A DNA stretch of 64,000 bases from Planctomycetota bacterium (GTDB lineage Bacteria > Planctomycetota > UBA1135 > GCA-002686595): positions 1-64,000 of the forward strand of contig DUDB01000037.1 of NCBI GenBank assembly GCA_012959525.1, in the 5' to 3' direction. Positions 26,992-37,200 of this stretch are shown here, piece by piece. Both the position numbers and the translations under genes were made by a program. Position 1 is the first letter of the stretch; each line of letters starts with the position of its first letter. Under the pieces are notes generated by a model. The model worked only from the letters and a program-made list of their open reading frames with translations, searched no databases and was not told where the DNA came from.

Positions 26992-29900
26992 GTGCTCGGG
27001 CTTCTAAAGAAACGCTCCTTCGGGGCGCTGACTCTGACCCAGTTCTTGGGGGCGTTTAACGACAACGCGTTCAAGCAGGTGATCATCCTGATGGCCACCG
27101 CGGTGGCCGCTGGCGCGGGTCCCGGGGAAGCCATGGGCTGGGTGAGCTCGCACCCCCTGGGCGGAGGCTTGCCGAATTGGCTCTCAGCCCAGGCCATTCC
27201 GCCCTTCCTGTTCGCTCTGCCCTTCGTGCTCTTCGGGCCGATGACGGGCTCCCTGGCAGACCGTCTCTCCAAGAGCCGCATCATCCAGGCGGCGAACTTC
27301 CTGGAGATCGTCGTCATGGCCCTGGCGACCCTGGCCTTCTGGCTGACGGACTACGGGGTCCTCTTGGGCGCGGTCTTCCTGATGGGGACCCAGTCCGCGA
27401 TCTTCGGGCCCAGCAAGTACGGCTGCATCAAGGAGATGGTCGGGAGCCGGGAGCTCAGCCGCGCCAACGCGCTGATCCAGAGCTCGACCATGGTGGCGGT
27501 GCTGGCGGGCGTCTTCCTGGGAGGCATTTTCCGCGAGGAGCTGGGCGACCGCCTTTGGATGGCGGGTTTCTGGTACGTGGGCTTCGCCATAATCGGTTGG
27601 CTGTGTTCCCTGCGCATCGAGCTCCTGCCCGCAGTGGATCCCAAGCGGCGCATCAACTGGAACCCGGTAACGGAGCTGATCTCTCATTGGCGCGCCACCG
27701 AGGGCCAACGCCACCTGGTCCTCTCCATCATCGCCAGCAGCTTCTTCTACCTGATGGCGGCCACCTTCCTGATCGTCATCCCCACCTATGGGCGCTGGAT
27801 GGGCCTGACGGACACCCACACCAGCATGCTCTCGGCCATGCCGGGCCTGGGCATCATCCTCGGGGCGGTGGTCGCCGGGCGCGTCTCGGGGGACCGCATA
27901 GAGGGCGGGCTGATTCCGCTGGGCCTCCTGGGCATGGCCGCGAGTTTGCTGGCCACCTCCTTTGCACCGGACAGTACGACCTGGGTGAGCTTCTGCCTCC
28001 TGGGCATGGGGACGTTCTCGGGGATCTTCACCATCCCCGTGCGCTGCCTGATCCAGAGCCTCCCGCGCGAGGAGAAGCGCGGTGCCGTGCAGGGTCTGGC
28101 GGAGGTGATGGACTTTGTGGGGATCCTGCTGGCCACGCCGCTGTTCATCTTCTGGGACAAGGGCCTGGCCCTGGAGCCGCCGCAGATGTTCGTCGTGGGG
28201 GGGGTCATCATGGCCCTGGGGGGCATCGCTTCCCTCGTGTTGGCAGGGGAGTTCCTCGTGCGCCTGGTGCTCCTGACCCTGACGCACACTCTCTATCGCC
28301 TGCGGGTCAGTGGTAGGGAGAACCTCCCCGAAGAGGGTGGCGCCCTCCTGGTGGCCAATCACGTGTCCTTCGTGGACGGCATGCTCGTGGGGGCCGTGGC
28401 CCAGCGCCCGGCGCGCTTCCTGGTGTACCGGGACTACCTGGACCTTCCCGTGGTGGGGCCCTTCGGCCGCCGCATGGGTTTCATCCCCGTCAGCTCGGGT
28501 GATACACCCGAGGAGAAGGAGCACGCCTTGGATGAGGCCGCTAATGCGGCGCGGCGCGGCTCGCTGGTCTGCATCTTCGCGGAAGGCAGCATCACGCGAA
28601 CCGGCACCATGCTGCCCTTCGCCACGGGGCTGGAGGTCATCGCGCGCGGGGCGGACGTGCCCATCATCCCCGTTGGCCTCGACCGCCTGTGGGGCAGCAT
28701 CTTCAGCTTCGAGGGCGGCAGCTTCTTCTGGAAGTGGCCGCACCGCCTGCCCTATCCGGTAGACGTGGTGGTCGGAAAACCCTTGCCCTCCCACACGCCC
28801 GCGGGCGAGGTGCGTAATGCCATACAGGAGGCCATCGCCACGCGCCGCTCCAAGCGCGATGGCCGGGCGGGCTCGCTGGCCTGGCGCTTCGTGGTCAGCG
28901 CCAAACTCAACCGCCGCCGCACGGCGCTAGTGGATCCGAACGGGCGCATCTCCTACGGCGAACTGCTGGTGGAGGCCATGGCCTTGAGTCGCGTGCTCGA
29001 CCGACAGCTGGGGCAGGCTCGGCGCGTGGCAGTACACCTGGAGTCGGGCATCGAGGAGGCCATCGTGCACCTGGCCCTGATCCTGAGTGACCGGGTGGCG
29101 ATACCTCTCGATCCGGAGCTGTCGGCTGAGGGCTGCGGGCCCCTCGCAGAGCAAGCCCGCGCCCAGGCTCAGATCGCTGGCGAAGTGGACACCGCCCAGG
29201 AAATTCCCGGGTACACCCTCGCCGCTCTGCGCGGCGCGGTCACCGGCCAGGACCGTCTTCGAGCCCGTGCCCTGTCCATGCTTCCGGCGTGGGCCCTGGC
29301 GCGCCGCGTGACGCCCCAGACCTCCGCCCGAGAACCTGCCGCCGTGCTCTTCACCGCGGGGACCACTGGCCCGCCCAAGGCCGTCGAGCTTAGCCACGGA
29401 AACGTTCTGTCGAACGTGCAGAGCCTGCTTGAGGTGCTGCACATCGGCCCCCGGGATCGGGTGCTTTCGCCTGTGCCCCTGGCCAACGCGTTCGGGTATA
29501 CGGTGGGCCTGTGGACGACTCTGCTCAGTGGAGCACGTGCCGTCCTTGTGCGGTCAGAAGGCCCGGACCTGTGCTCGCAGGTGGAATCCCTGGCTCTGGC
29601 TGAAGAGGTGACGGTGGTCTACGGAAGTCCGGTCGCCTTCGCGGCGTTTACCAAGAAGGTGGACCCCGCTGCCTTCGCCAACCTGTGGGTCGCGGCCTGC
29701 GCCGCGGCGGCATTGGACGAGGAGACGGGAGCGGCCTTCGCGGAACGCTTTGGCATCTTGCCTTGCGAAGGCTACGGCCTGACCGAGTGCGGTCCCGTCG
29801 TTTCCTTCAACGTTCCTGGTGGGGATCGACATGAAGGCCGGCAGATGGCCCACCGCCCGGGGAGTATCGGTCGGCCCCTGCCCGGTGTGGCGGTGCGCGT

Positions 29901-30117
29901 TGTGGATCGCCAAACCGGCGCGGTTCTGCCCCAGGACCAGAGCGGTGAGCTGCAGGTCAAGGGACCCAACGTGATGCTCGGCTACGTGGGAGCGGCGGAG
30001 GGAGGCGGCAAGACGAGTGCGGATGGATGGCTGCCCACGGGGGACAGGGCCCACATCGACCGGGGCGGCTTCCTGATCATCGATGGCCGCAGCGGCGTCG
30101 ACGAACCGCAGACCTAG
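26992..30117 (+). CDS. LplT-Aas fusion lacking the C-terminal adenylation lid
   Basis: This 1041-residue protein is read from GTG 26992 (a GGAGAG lies upstream). Residues 1-425 are an LplT-type MFS lysophospholipid flippase (TLTQFLGAFNDNAFKQVII). Residues 430-640 are a PlsC acyltransferase with NHVSFVDGM (about 457) and EGSITRTG (about 530). Residues 650-1041 are an AMP-binding ligase with LFTAGTTGPPKAVELSHGN (about 785), YGLTECGP (928) and TGDRAHIDRGGF. Normally this machine imports lysophospholipids and re-acylates them. Here it stops just after the GR of the hinge, so the lid with the catalytic Lys is absent. The stop interlocks with the convergent oxidoreductase gene. Confidence 0.9.
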   Translation: MLGLLKKRSFGALTLTQFLGAFNDNAFKQVIILMATAVAAGAGPGEAMGWVSSHPLGGGLPNWLSAQAIPPFLFALPFVLFGPMTGSLADRLSKSRIIQAANFLEIVVMALATLAFWLTDYGVLLGAVFLMGTQSAIFGPSKYGCIKEMVGSRELSRANALIQSSTMVAVLAGVFLGGIFREELGDRLWMAGFWYVGFAIIGWLCSLRIELLPAVDPKRRINWNPVTELISHWRATEGQRHLVLSIIASSFFYLMAATFLIVIPTYGRWMGLTDTHTSMLSAMPGLGIILGAVVAGRVSGDRIEGGLIPLGLLGMAASLLATSFAPDSTTWVSFCLLGMGTFSGIFTIPVRCLIQSLPREEKRGAVQGLAEVMDFVGILLATPLFIFWDKGLALEPPQMFVVGGVIMALGGIASLVLAGEFLVRLVLLTLTHTLYRLRVSGRENLPEEGGALLVANHVSFVDGMLVGAVAQRPARFLVYRDYLDLPVVGPFGRRMGFIPVSSGDTPEEKEHALDEAANAARRGSLVCIFAEGSITRTGTMLPFATGLEVIARGADVPIIPVGLDRLWGSIFSFEGGSFFWKWPHRLPYPVDVVVGKPLPSHTPAGEVRNAIQEAIATRRSKRDGRAGSLAWRFVVSAKLNRRRTALVDPNGRISYGELLVEAMALSRVLDRQLGQARRVAVHLESGIEEAIVHLALILSDRVAIPLDPELSAEGCGPLAEQARAQAQIAGEVDTAQEIPGYTLAALRGAVTGQDRLRARALSMLPAWALARRVTPQTSAREPAAVLFTAGTTGPPKAVELSHGNVLSNVQSLLEVLHIGPRDRVLSPVPLANAFGYTVGLWTTLLSGARAVLVRSEGPDLCSQVESLALAEEVTVVYGSPVAFAAFTKKVDPAAFANLWVAACAAAALDEETGAAFAERFGILPCEGYGLTECGPVVSFNVPGGDRHEGRQMAHRPGSIGRPLPGVAVRVVDRQTGAVLPQDQSGELQVKGPNVMLGYVGAAEGGGKTSADGWLPTGDRAHIDRGGFLIIDGRSGVDEPQT

Positions 30118-31247
30118 AGGGGCACTGCGATAGCCGCTTGTCGGCCAGGGTCGAGCGCGGCCTGTAACTCGTCGCTCGGGGAGTGACCGCAGAGCATGGC
30201 GGCCGCCATGCGGCCCGCTGCCGCGCAGACGGACATGCCGTGGCCACCGAACCCGGCCATCCAGAACAACCCCTCGACCTGTGCGTCCGCGCCGAGCCAC
30301 GGCACGTCGTCGTCCGTCAGGGTGCGCAGGCCGGGCCAGAAGTGGGCCATGCCAAGGTCCCCGCAGCTGGGCAGGAGGCGCAGGGTCTTCTCGGCCAAGA
30401 GGTGCCGAACGTCGGGGTCGGCCTTCAGGGGTTCGGGCTGCACCTCGCTGATGTCGCAGGCGGAGACCAGGAGCCCCGAGCTCTCGGGCCTGGCGTACAG
30501 GCCTGCGCGATCATCCCAGACCACGGGCCACTCGGGGCAGACGTCCCGAGCGGGCGCGCTGACCATCAGGTGGCGACGGGTGACGCGCATGGGGGTTGCG
30601 ATGGAGAGCCGCGCGGCCAGGGAGGGCGCCCACGCACCGGCGGCGATCACTACCACGTCCGCTTCGAGCTCCTCACCATCCGCCAGGCGCACACCGGTCA
30701 GCCTTGGGTCGGGACCGCCGGAGGTGATCCAGTCCTTGACCTCCCGTCCGGTTGTCATTCTCACACCCGCGCGCCGTGCTCCGAACGCGAAGCGCTCCAG
30801 CAAGCGGGCCACCTCGATCTCCCCCGCACCCGGGAACCACCAACAGCGCTCGCCCTCCGGATGGAAGTGCGGTGCCAGCTGGCGTTGCCGCGAGGGCGTG
30901 ATGGCCTCCACCGTGTCCCACTCCAGATGGTCGGCGACCCAGGCGGGCAAGCGGTCGCCCTCGGCACCCTCGGCGAGCACGAGGCCGCGTTCATTCAGGA
31001 GGGGGGCGTCGGTGAAGCCTGCAGGTGGCTGTCGAAGAAACCTGCCGGTCTCGTGGGCGAGAGCCCTGGTGGCCCAGGGGGCCACGGCGCTGCGCAGGAT
31101 GGCGGCGTTCTGTCCCGTGGCGTGTTGGCCCAGCAGCCCCTCGCGTTCAAGCAGGACGGTGTTCCTGCCTGCTCCCGATTCACCCAGCCACCAAGCCAGG
31201 GACGTGCCGGCCATGCCGCCGCCGATGATGAGGATGCGTTGACTCAC
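30114..31247 (-). CDS. FAD-dependent oxidoreductase (DAO family)
   Basis: This 377-residue protein opens with ILIIGGGMAGTSLAWWL, the FAD-binding GxGxxG, then EREGLLGQHATGQNAAIL, typical of glycine/D-amino acid oxidase-like enzymes. VVIAAGAWAP near 185 and GLFWMAGFGGHGMSVCAAAG near 333 complete the DAO fold. It probably oxidises an amine or amino acid. Substrate unknown. It follows the Gfo/Idh gene by 6 nt, so the two are likely cotranscribed. Confidence 0.85.
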   Translation of the reverse strand: MSQRILIIGGGMAGTSLAWWLGESGAGRNTVLLEREGLLGQHATGQNAAILRSAVAPWATRALAHETGRFLRQPPAGFTDAPLLNERGLVLAEGAEGDRLPAWVADHLEWDTVEAITPSRQRQLAPHFHPEGERCWWFPGAGEIEVARLLERFAFGARRAGVRMTTGREVKDWITSGGPDPRLTGVRLADGEELEADVVVIAAGAWAPSLAARLSIATPMRVTRRHLMVSAPARDVCPEWPVVWDDRAGLYARPESSGLLVSACDISEVQPEPLKADPDVRHLLAEKTLRLLPSCGDLGMAHFWPGLRTLTDDDVPWLGADAQVEGLFWMAGFGGHGMSVCAAAGRMAAAMLCGHSPSDELQAALDPGRQAAIAVPL

Positions 31248-31253
31248 CGAGCC

Positions 31254-32360
31254 CTACTCGCCCGGAAACTCTAGGCCCATTTGAGCCCGGACCGTGTCGA
31301 GGGTATCCATGATGGCGATGCTCTCGTCCAAGGGCATGAGGGGGCTCTGGGTTTCGCCAGCTGCGACACAGCGCGCCACCTCGCTTGCCTCCAGGTGCAG
31401 GCCGATGCCGCTGAAGGGCAGGCGCAGGCGCTGGGGCCGCGGTGTTTGCCGCGCCATCCAGCGACTCAGGGACCCGGCCCAGCCCGCCGGGGGTCGTGGG
31501 AGCACATGTGCCACCACGGCTAGCCCGAGGCGGCCGCGGAGGCTGGGCTTGTCTTTCAGGCGGTATAGGTGCAGCTCCACCGGACACCACCACGGGGCGG
31601 GGAGATGGATTCGCCCCCGAGTGCCGACGATCGTGGCTTCTTGCGTTCCGGCGCTCTGGATGGAGGAACTGAGAAGAGCCACCGCTCCCGAGGCGTAGGT
31701 CAGGAGAGCTGCGGCGTGGCCGTCCACTCCGGTCTCCACCAGGTGTCCTGCGCCCTGCACGCTCTCTGGCACCCCCAGAACCATGTGGGCCAGAGAGACG
31801 CCATAGGTTCCCAGATCCATCCAGCTGCCGCCGCCCAACTCCGGTGAGTAGATGCGCGCCTTCGGATCAAGGGCCACGGGCAACCCCAGGTCCGCGTGGA
31901 CCTGCAGGACGTCGCCGATGACGCCTTCTGCGAGCAGGGCGCGCAGCCGGTGCATGGCCGGCAGAAAGCGTGTCCACATCGCCTCCATGAGGAACAGGTT
32001 CTTGGAGCGTGCCAAGGAGGCGAGGTCGCGCGCTTGGGCCCCGTTGAGGGTGAAGGGCTTCTCGCACAGGACGTGCTTGCCCGCGTTCAGGGCCAGGGCC
32101 ACGTGATCGGCGTGGAGGTGAGCCGGGGTGGCCACGTAGACCGCGTCGACTTCGCCATCGTTGACGAGGTCTTCGTAGGAGCCATGGGCTCTTTGGACCT
32201 TGTGGGTGGCTGCGAACCCTTCCGCGGTGGATGCGCTGCGCGACCCGACGGCGAGGAGCGTCGCGCCCGCCGAGAGAGGCAGATCTCGGGCAAAGACCCC
32301 CGCGATGGTCCCGGTGCCGAGAATGCCCCAGCGCAGGGGAGTGGTGTTGGGCGCAGTCAC
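31254..32360 (-). CDS. Gfo/Idh/MocA family dehydrogenase
   Basis: This 368-residue protein begins with the Rossmann stretch RWGILGTGTIAGVFARDL, then has VYVATPAHLHADHVALAL and CEKPF near 96-100, the family signature. The second domain includes MEAMWTRFLPAMHRLR and GGGSWMDLGTYGVSLA, as in trans-1,2-dihydrobenzene-1,2-diol dehydrogenase-like members. It leads an operon with the FAD oxidoreductase. It is only distantly related to the other Gfo/Idh protein at 13153-14301. Confidence 0.88.
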   Translation of the reverse strand: MTAPNTTPLRWGILGTGTIAGVFARDLPLSAGATLLAVGSRSASTAEGFAATHKVQRAHGSYEDLVNDGEVDAVYVATPAHLHADHVALALNAGKHVLCEKPFTLNGAQARDLASLARSKNLFLMEAMWTRFLPAMHRLRALLAEGVIGDVLQVHADLGLPVALDPKARIYSPELGGGSWMDLGTYGVSLAHMVLGVPESVQGAGHLVETGVDGHAAALLTYASGAVALLSSSIQSAGTQEATIVGTRGRIHLPAPWWCPVELHLYRLKDKPSLRGRLGLAVVAHVLPRPPAGWAGSLSRWMARQTPRPQRLRLPFSGIGLHLEASEVARCVAAGETQSPLMPLDESIAIMDTLDTVRAQMGLEFPGE

Positions 32361-32494
32361 GCTGGGATCGTGACGAGGCGGGAGGGGGCAGGCAAGAGAG
32401 GACTCGGGAATGGGGTCGGTAGCCTCCCCCGGGCCCGTGTCCTTTGGGCAGATCCCGGGACCGGGGCGCCACTCCAGCCCCTATCCTGTTCTCC

Positions 32495-32920
32495 ATGCAG
32501 CCCCCCGACATCCCCGACCAGCTCAGCACCCACCTGACCCTGCGCACCCGTTGGTCTGACGAGGACAATCAGGACGTCCTCAACAACGCGGTCTACATGA
32601 CCCTCTTTGAAGAGGCGCGCCACGGGTACTTCTCCGCCCTCGGCCTCCTGGAGGAGGGGAAGTTCCCCTTCCTGCTGCTGCAGACCAACATCCGCTTCGT
32701 CCATCCGGGGCGGGGGGGACAGGACGTGGGGGTGGAGGTCGGGACGACCCACCTGGGCCGGAGCTCGATCCAGCAGGCCTACCGGGTCAAGGACACCGAC
32801 GGCACCCTCTGGTGCGAGGGCGAGGCCGTACTGGTCGTGGTCGATGCCGAGAGCGGGTCGTCGAGGCCCATGGACTCGCACTTCAGGGAGGCGGTTGAGG
32901 CGCTTGAGGGTCTCGCCTAG
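32495..32920 (+). CDS. Acyl-CoA thioesterase, 4HBT hotdog family
   Basis: This 141-residue hotdog-fold protein matches the 4-hydroxybenzoyl-CoA thioesterase family: RWSDEDNQDVLNNAVYMTLF contains the Asp and the NN that position substrate, followed by EARHGYFSALGL and QTNIRFVHPGR. Such single-domain enzymes hydrolyse acyl- or aroyl-CoA. ATG 32495 is used because the 17 upstream residues do not look coding. It converges with the EEP gene, 6 nt between stops. Confidence 0.85.
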   Translation: MQPPDIPDQLSTHLTLRTRWSDEDNQDVLNNAVYMTLFEEARHGYFSALGLLEEGKFPFLLLQTNIRFVHPGRGGQDVGVEVGTTHLGRSSIQQAYRVKDTDGTLWCEGEAVLVVVDAESGSSRPMDSHFREAVEALEGLA

Positions 32921-32926
32921 CCGGAG

Positions 32927-33709
32927 CTAGCGGACCGGTGCCCGCCGCTCAAAGACCACCAGCAGCGGCGCGTGGTCCGAGGCGTGGGGCGCGTCCACGA
33001 TGCGGATCGACTTCACGCTCCAGCCCGGCAGGCGGAACAGCACGTGGTCAATGCTCTTGCGGGGCTTGTCCGAGGGGAACGTCGGCAGGGGCTTGCGGCC
33101 GCCCGCGCGCTCGAAGACCTTGAGCAGTCGTTCGATTGGCGGGGAGCCGACCTCGGCGTTCAGATCACCCACGAGGACAATGGCAATCTGATCGGAGAAC
33201 GACGCCCGGAGGGCGATGGCTTGGGCCAGTCGGTCTGCCGGGTCCTTCGTGTGGTCGAGGTGCGTGCCGACGAACAACACCTCTTCGCCACTCGGAAGCC
33301 ACACCGGCACCGCCAGGGCAGCGCGCTCCTCGTGCCCGGGAGAAGCCGGCAGTGGGTGGGTGCGGGGGGCTCCTCCCTTCAGCCCCGACAGCACGGCCTC
33401 CCCGTATTCGCCTCCATCAAAATCGATGGCGCGTCCGAAGTGAGCTTCCATGCCGGTCAGTAGGGCGAGCATCTGTGCCTGGTCGGCGTTGTTAGAGCGC
33501 CTCGTCCGGCGGTCGACCTCCTGCAGGGCGACCAGGTCCGGGCGAGTGGAGAGAATGACCTCCGCGATGCGCTGCAGGTCAACCTGCCCGTCGGCGCCCC
33601 GACCGTGATGGATGTTGTAGGTGAGTACTCGCAACTCCGGTGGTTTCGGGGCCACACAGGAGGCGATGGCAAGAAACCACCCGCCGAGTACGAACCACCC
33701 GGATCTCAC
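32927..33709 (-). CDS. Endonuclease/exonuclease/phosphatase (EEP) family lipoprotein
   Basis: This 260-residue protein carries the EEP signature: LTYNIHHGRG near 31, VALQEVDRR, THLDHT, VGDLNAE, SIDHVLF and a final HASDHAPLLV. These residues bind Mg2+ and catalyse phosphodiester or phosphomonoester cleavage. The GTG at 33709 gives a lipoprotein signal (LAIASC) and overlaps the upstream stop as GTGA. Substrate could be nucleic acid, inositol phosphate or a phospholipid headgroup; export favours the last two or extracellular DNA. Confidence 0.8.
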   Translation of the reverse strand: MRSGWFVLGGWFLAIASCVAPKPPELRVLTYNIHHGRGADGQVDLQRIAEVILSTRPDLVALQEVDRRTRRSNNADQAQMLALLTGMEAHFGRAIDFDGGEYGEAVLSGLKGGAPRTHPLPASPGHEERAALAVPVWLPSGEEVLFVGTHLDHTKDPADRLAQAIALRASFSDQIAIVLVGDLNAEVGSPPIERLLKVFERAGGRKPLPTFPSDKPRKSIDHVLFRLPGWSVKSIRIVDAPHASDHAPLLVVFERRAPVR

Positions 33710-34188
33710 GTTTGTTCGTCGTCGGTCAGGGCCGCAGCGGCCCAGGCCACCCAAGATGCGACGTCGAAAAAGCCCAAGGTTCCTGAGCCGGCCTCGTCAT
33801 GTTCGGCTATCGACGGCTTTCCGATGTTCGGCTGACGATGCAGTCTTGAAAGTAGCTCCGTCAGCGTGGTGGGGTGACGGCAGGCCAGGTCCCTCAGGCT
33901 GTCGATGCCAGCGGCGCGTAGCAGGGGCACCCAGTACGCATCCATTTCAGGTACGAGCAGTAGCTCGGCGGAGATGCGACAGTCCTCTACCTGCTCAACC
34001 CGCAGATCGGCGGCAGTGGCGATGCGTGCACGCCCCGAGCTTGTCGCGCAGTAGAACAGGAGCTCACCCGTCGTGTGAATCGAGAGAGCTGCCAGCTGAA
34101 GGCAAGAGCTTGGTTCCAGCTCAGGCATTGCCTCGAGGACGTCGCAGAGGCGCCGATTCGAACCGCGCTGGGTCTCGTGAGCAGTCAT
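33706..34188 (-). CDS. DUF4332-like helix-hairpin-helix protein
   Basis: This 160-residue cytoplasmic protein has VEQVEDCRISAELLLVPEMD and YWVPLLRAAGIDSLRDLA, resembling DUF4332 repeats, which are HhH-like elements often found beside topological or repair functions. The stop is embedded in the start of the EEP gene (GTGA). No enzymatic motif. DNA binding is possible but not shown. Confidence 0.55.
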   Translation of the reverse strand: MTAHETQRGSNRRLCDVLEAMPELEPSSCLQLAALSIHTTGELLFYCATSSGRARIATAADLRVEQVEDCRISAELLLVPEMDAYWVPLLRAAGIDSLRDLACRHPTTLTELLSRLHRQPNIGKPSIAEHDEAGSGTLGFFDVASWVAWAAAALTDDEQT

Positions 34189-34240
34189 GGACGAAGTCTA
34201 GCGCTCTGGAAGGGGGGAGTGCACGTTTGGGTTTGGAGGA

Positions 34241-37200
34241 CTACTCGGACCACTCCCTCTCACGGCGCGGTGAGAGGGGGATGACGTGTGGGTAGGCCTT
34301 GCGCGTGTTCCACTTCTGCCTCCAGGCACGGTGTTCCGCATCGTCGGGATATTCCATGCCCGGGGGCGGTGGGTAGATCCCCATGGCGTGGTGGGGCAGG
34401 GGTTCGACTTCTAGGGCGAAGAGTGTGTTGGGGTCACGGTCTTTTGCCCAGCCGTCAAGGTAGACCAGGTAGTCCCGGGTCCAACCCTCGGGCAGGGGCG
34501 GCAGATCGCTGGCATCAAAGCTCAACTCGAGCGCGTCCCCAGCACCCATGATGACGAACTGATCGTCCACACCCGTGAGCAGCTCCAGTACGTCCCCGTA
34601 GCGGGTATAAGCACCGGGGTGTTGGTTCCAGCGCGGCTGATCCGCGCGGGTGTCCCAATCAAACATCTCCGGGGATGTGTCCGACTCGGAGGGCAGGGGG
34701 GCGCTAAAGCCTCGGGCCCAGAGGTGTGAGGCGTGGACCGGGAGGGCCGTGGTTACTTGTGCGGCGTCATCACCAACCGCCAGCCGGATGGAATCCCAGT
34801 ACAGGCACAAGGTGGAAGAGATACGCAATCTGGGGTCGTCGCGTCTCACGATAGAGCTCACGTCCAGAACCATGGTCTTGGTCTTGCCGGCGGGAAAGCC
34901 CACGGGCGGCCCGGTCGGCGACCAGCCATCTCCATCGGGAACCAGAATCATGGGCGGCACGAACTCCACGCCCGGCGTGCGTGCGCTGGCCATGTTCACA
35001 CTGGCGTCCGTCCACAGGAACCACCCGGTGCACACCAACCTCAAAGGCGCGTCGGCTGCCGCCTGGGCCAAGGCCTGTGGGTCGAACTCCAATTCAAGCC
35101 AGTGGGGATCAGACAGTCCGTAGAACTGTCCATCTGCCAGACGCTTGAAGGGCGCAGCGTGATCGTTGTCGATCTCTTTCAGAGCGGCGGTCCAATCTTC
35201 ACCATCGCTGCCCGTGACGCGCTGCGGACTGTGCATTGTCTCCATCACGTGCGTGTGCGCCTCGGGGAAAGGTGGGAAAGTGAAGCGCTCGTTTGGCTGC
35301 ACCTCCGTGCCCGCAGGGTGATCCACCACGTCTAGGCGCACGTGGTCCAGGTAGGTGACTTCGCGCAGCTCCTCAGTGAATTGCAGTTGGAGTTTGCCCT
35401 CCCGTGCCACAAGTTGCTCTCCACGGACAAGCACGTACTCGTCGTGATCGGGGGGCACCAACATGCCCGGTGCCATGGGCAAGCCGAGGGGGGTGATGCC
35501 CAATACGTCGGAGACAAATTCAAAGGTGTCGCCGTTCCAGGTGTAGAGGAATGGGCAGGAACCCACCAGGCCCTCAGTCTGAATGCCCAGGCCGCTGGCG
35601 CCCTCCAGGATCTGGTTGCCGGCTTCCACGTCCAGATCGCTGGAGACGACACCGTTCGGCCAGGTGACCCGCAGAACCTCGACGAACTCGCGCGCTCCCA
35701 ATCCATAGAGCGTGGTTGTTCCACGCCAGAAGTGCCGGCGGTAGAGGCTTCCGGCGCGTAACTCCACTACGGCGCCGATGCCCTGGGAGTTGTCTTTCTT
35801 GCCCTTGAAGCGGATCCGGATGGCCTTGCCCATGGGGCCGGTGCTGCGCTGAACGTGAACTCCGTCAGCCTGTAGCTGCAGGATCTCCCAGGCCAAGGCA
35901 TCTCCGTAGCCGGATTCAAGATCCGCGACGACCAGTGGACCGAGAGCTTTCTCCGAGGCGGGGCCCGCTCCGATCCGGACGGCCCGTTCACTGGGGAGGC
36001 CGACGTCCAAGAGTCCGGCGAGGGCACAGTCCGTGCCAGGCCAGAGCACGTCCACGGTGCCGTTCAGGTCCAGGTCGACCTCGACCAGATGGGCACCATT
36101 GGGAATCGAGCGCACGCTCGGCTCCATGGCTCCGTCAGGCTGCTGGAGGTACAGGCGGCCCGCGGCCGGGTCGTCAGTGGGTGAGGGGCACAGAGCATCC
36201 ATGCGCGCGTCTCCATCCACGTCGGCGAAGAGCGGTTGGCTCGCGAGGTCCGCTCCGCCGAACGTCTCGTCGCTCACATCTTCGAAGTTACCTCCGCGGA
36301 GCGAGGAGCCCATCCATAGCAACCCCGGCCCACCGCACAAGAGGTCGACGTCCTGATCTCCATCGATGTCCTCGATGGCACACCAGCGCCAGTCGCCGGC
36401 ACTTGGCAGGCCGATCTCAGCGCTCACGTCAGTGAAGGTCCCCCTGGGGAGGGGTTCCGCCCCGTCCTTGTCTTCTGGAGTTCGCCCTGCGCCATCGTTG
36501 CGCAACCACCGGATGCCGTTCGCGCCCACTACCAAGAGGTCCAGATCGCCATCGTGATCCGCATCGACGGGCTGTATGTCGCGCACCTTCACACCCACTG
36601 CGGGCATGACCAACGGAGACGGTGACCAACTCACCTGCGCGCCTTCGCCACTGGCCTCAAGTACCACGAGGCCTTCGGTGCCCATGAACACCAGATCAAG
36701 TGTCCCGTCCTTATGTAGGTCGATAGTGCGCAGAGTCTGGGCGGCTTCATTCCAGATGGAGGTTGTGTGGAAGGAGCCGTCGCTGCCTTGCAGCGCAACC
36801 CGTATGCCCGCAGTTCCAGCGCTGATGAGGTCTGTCCGCCGATCGCCATTCAGATCGTCGGCTAGCAGTTCGCTACCGCCGCCCAGTTCCGGCGCGATGA
36901 CCTCAGCCGATTCATAGACGGGGGTGAATATCTGTGCCTCGGGCTGATTGCCGATGGCGGGCGGGGGCAGGATGCGTGCCAGGGTCCCCTCGTTGATCTC
37001 CGATTCCTTGACCGCTCGCAGGCCCCGTTGCTGCAGTGCGGCCCACAGGTCGGTGTACTTGCGCAGGGCCTCTTCGTCCTCATTGAGCCAGTTGTGGATG
37101 CGGAACAGGAGGTAGATGGAGGAGACGTACCAAGGGCCGCCGTCTTCGATTCCTGCGCCCTTGAGTTGTTCGCACAGTTCGATGGCTTCTTCGTACTGGT

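Noticed and set aside
27184-28794. Long - strand open frame opposite the LplT-Aas fusion
   Set aside because: His/Gln/Glu/Gly-rich antisense shadow without a domain.
31254-32360. Possible duplication of the Gfo/Idh gene at 13153-14301
   Set aside because: The two proteins share only family-level motifs; no recent copy is visible at DNA level.
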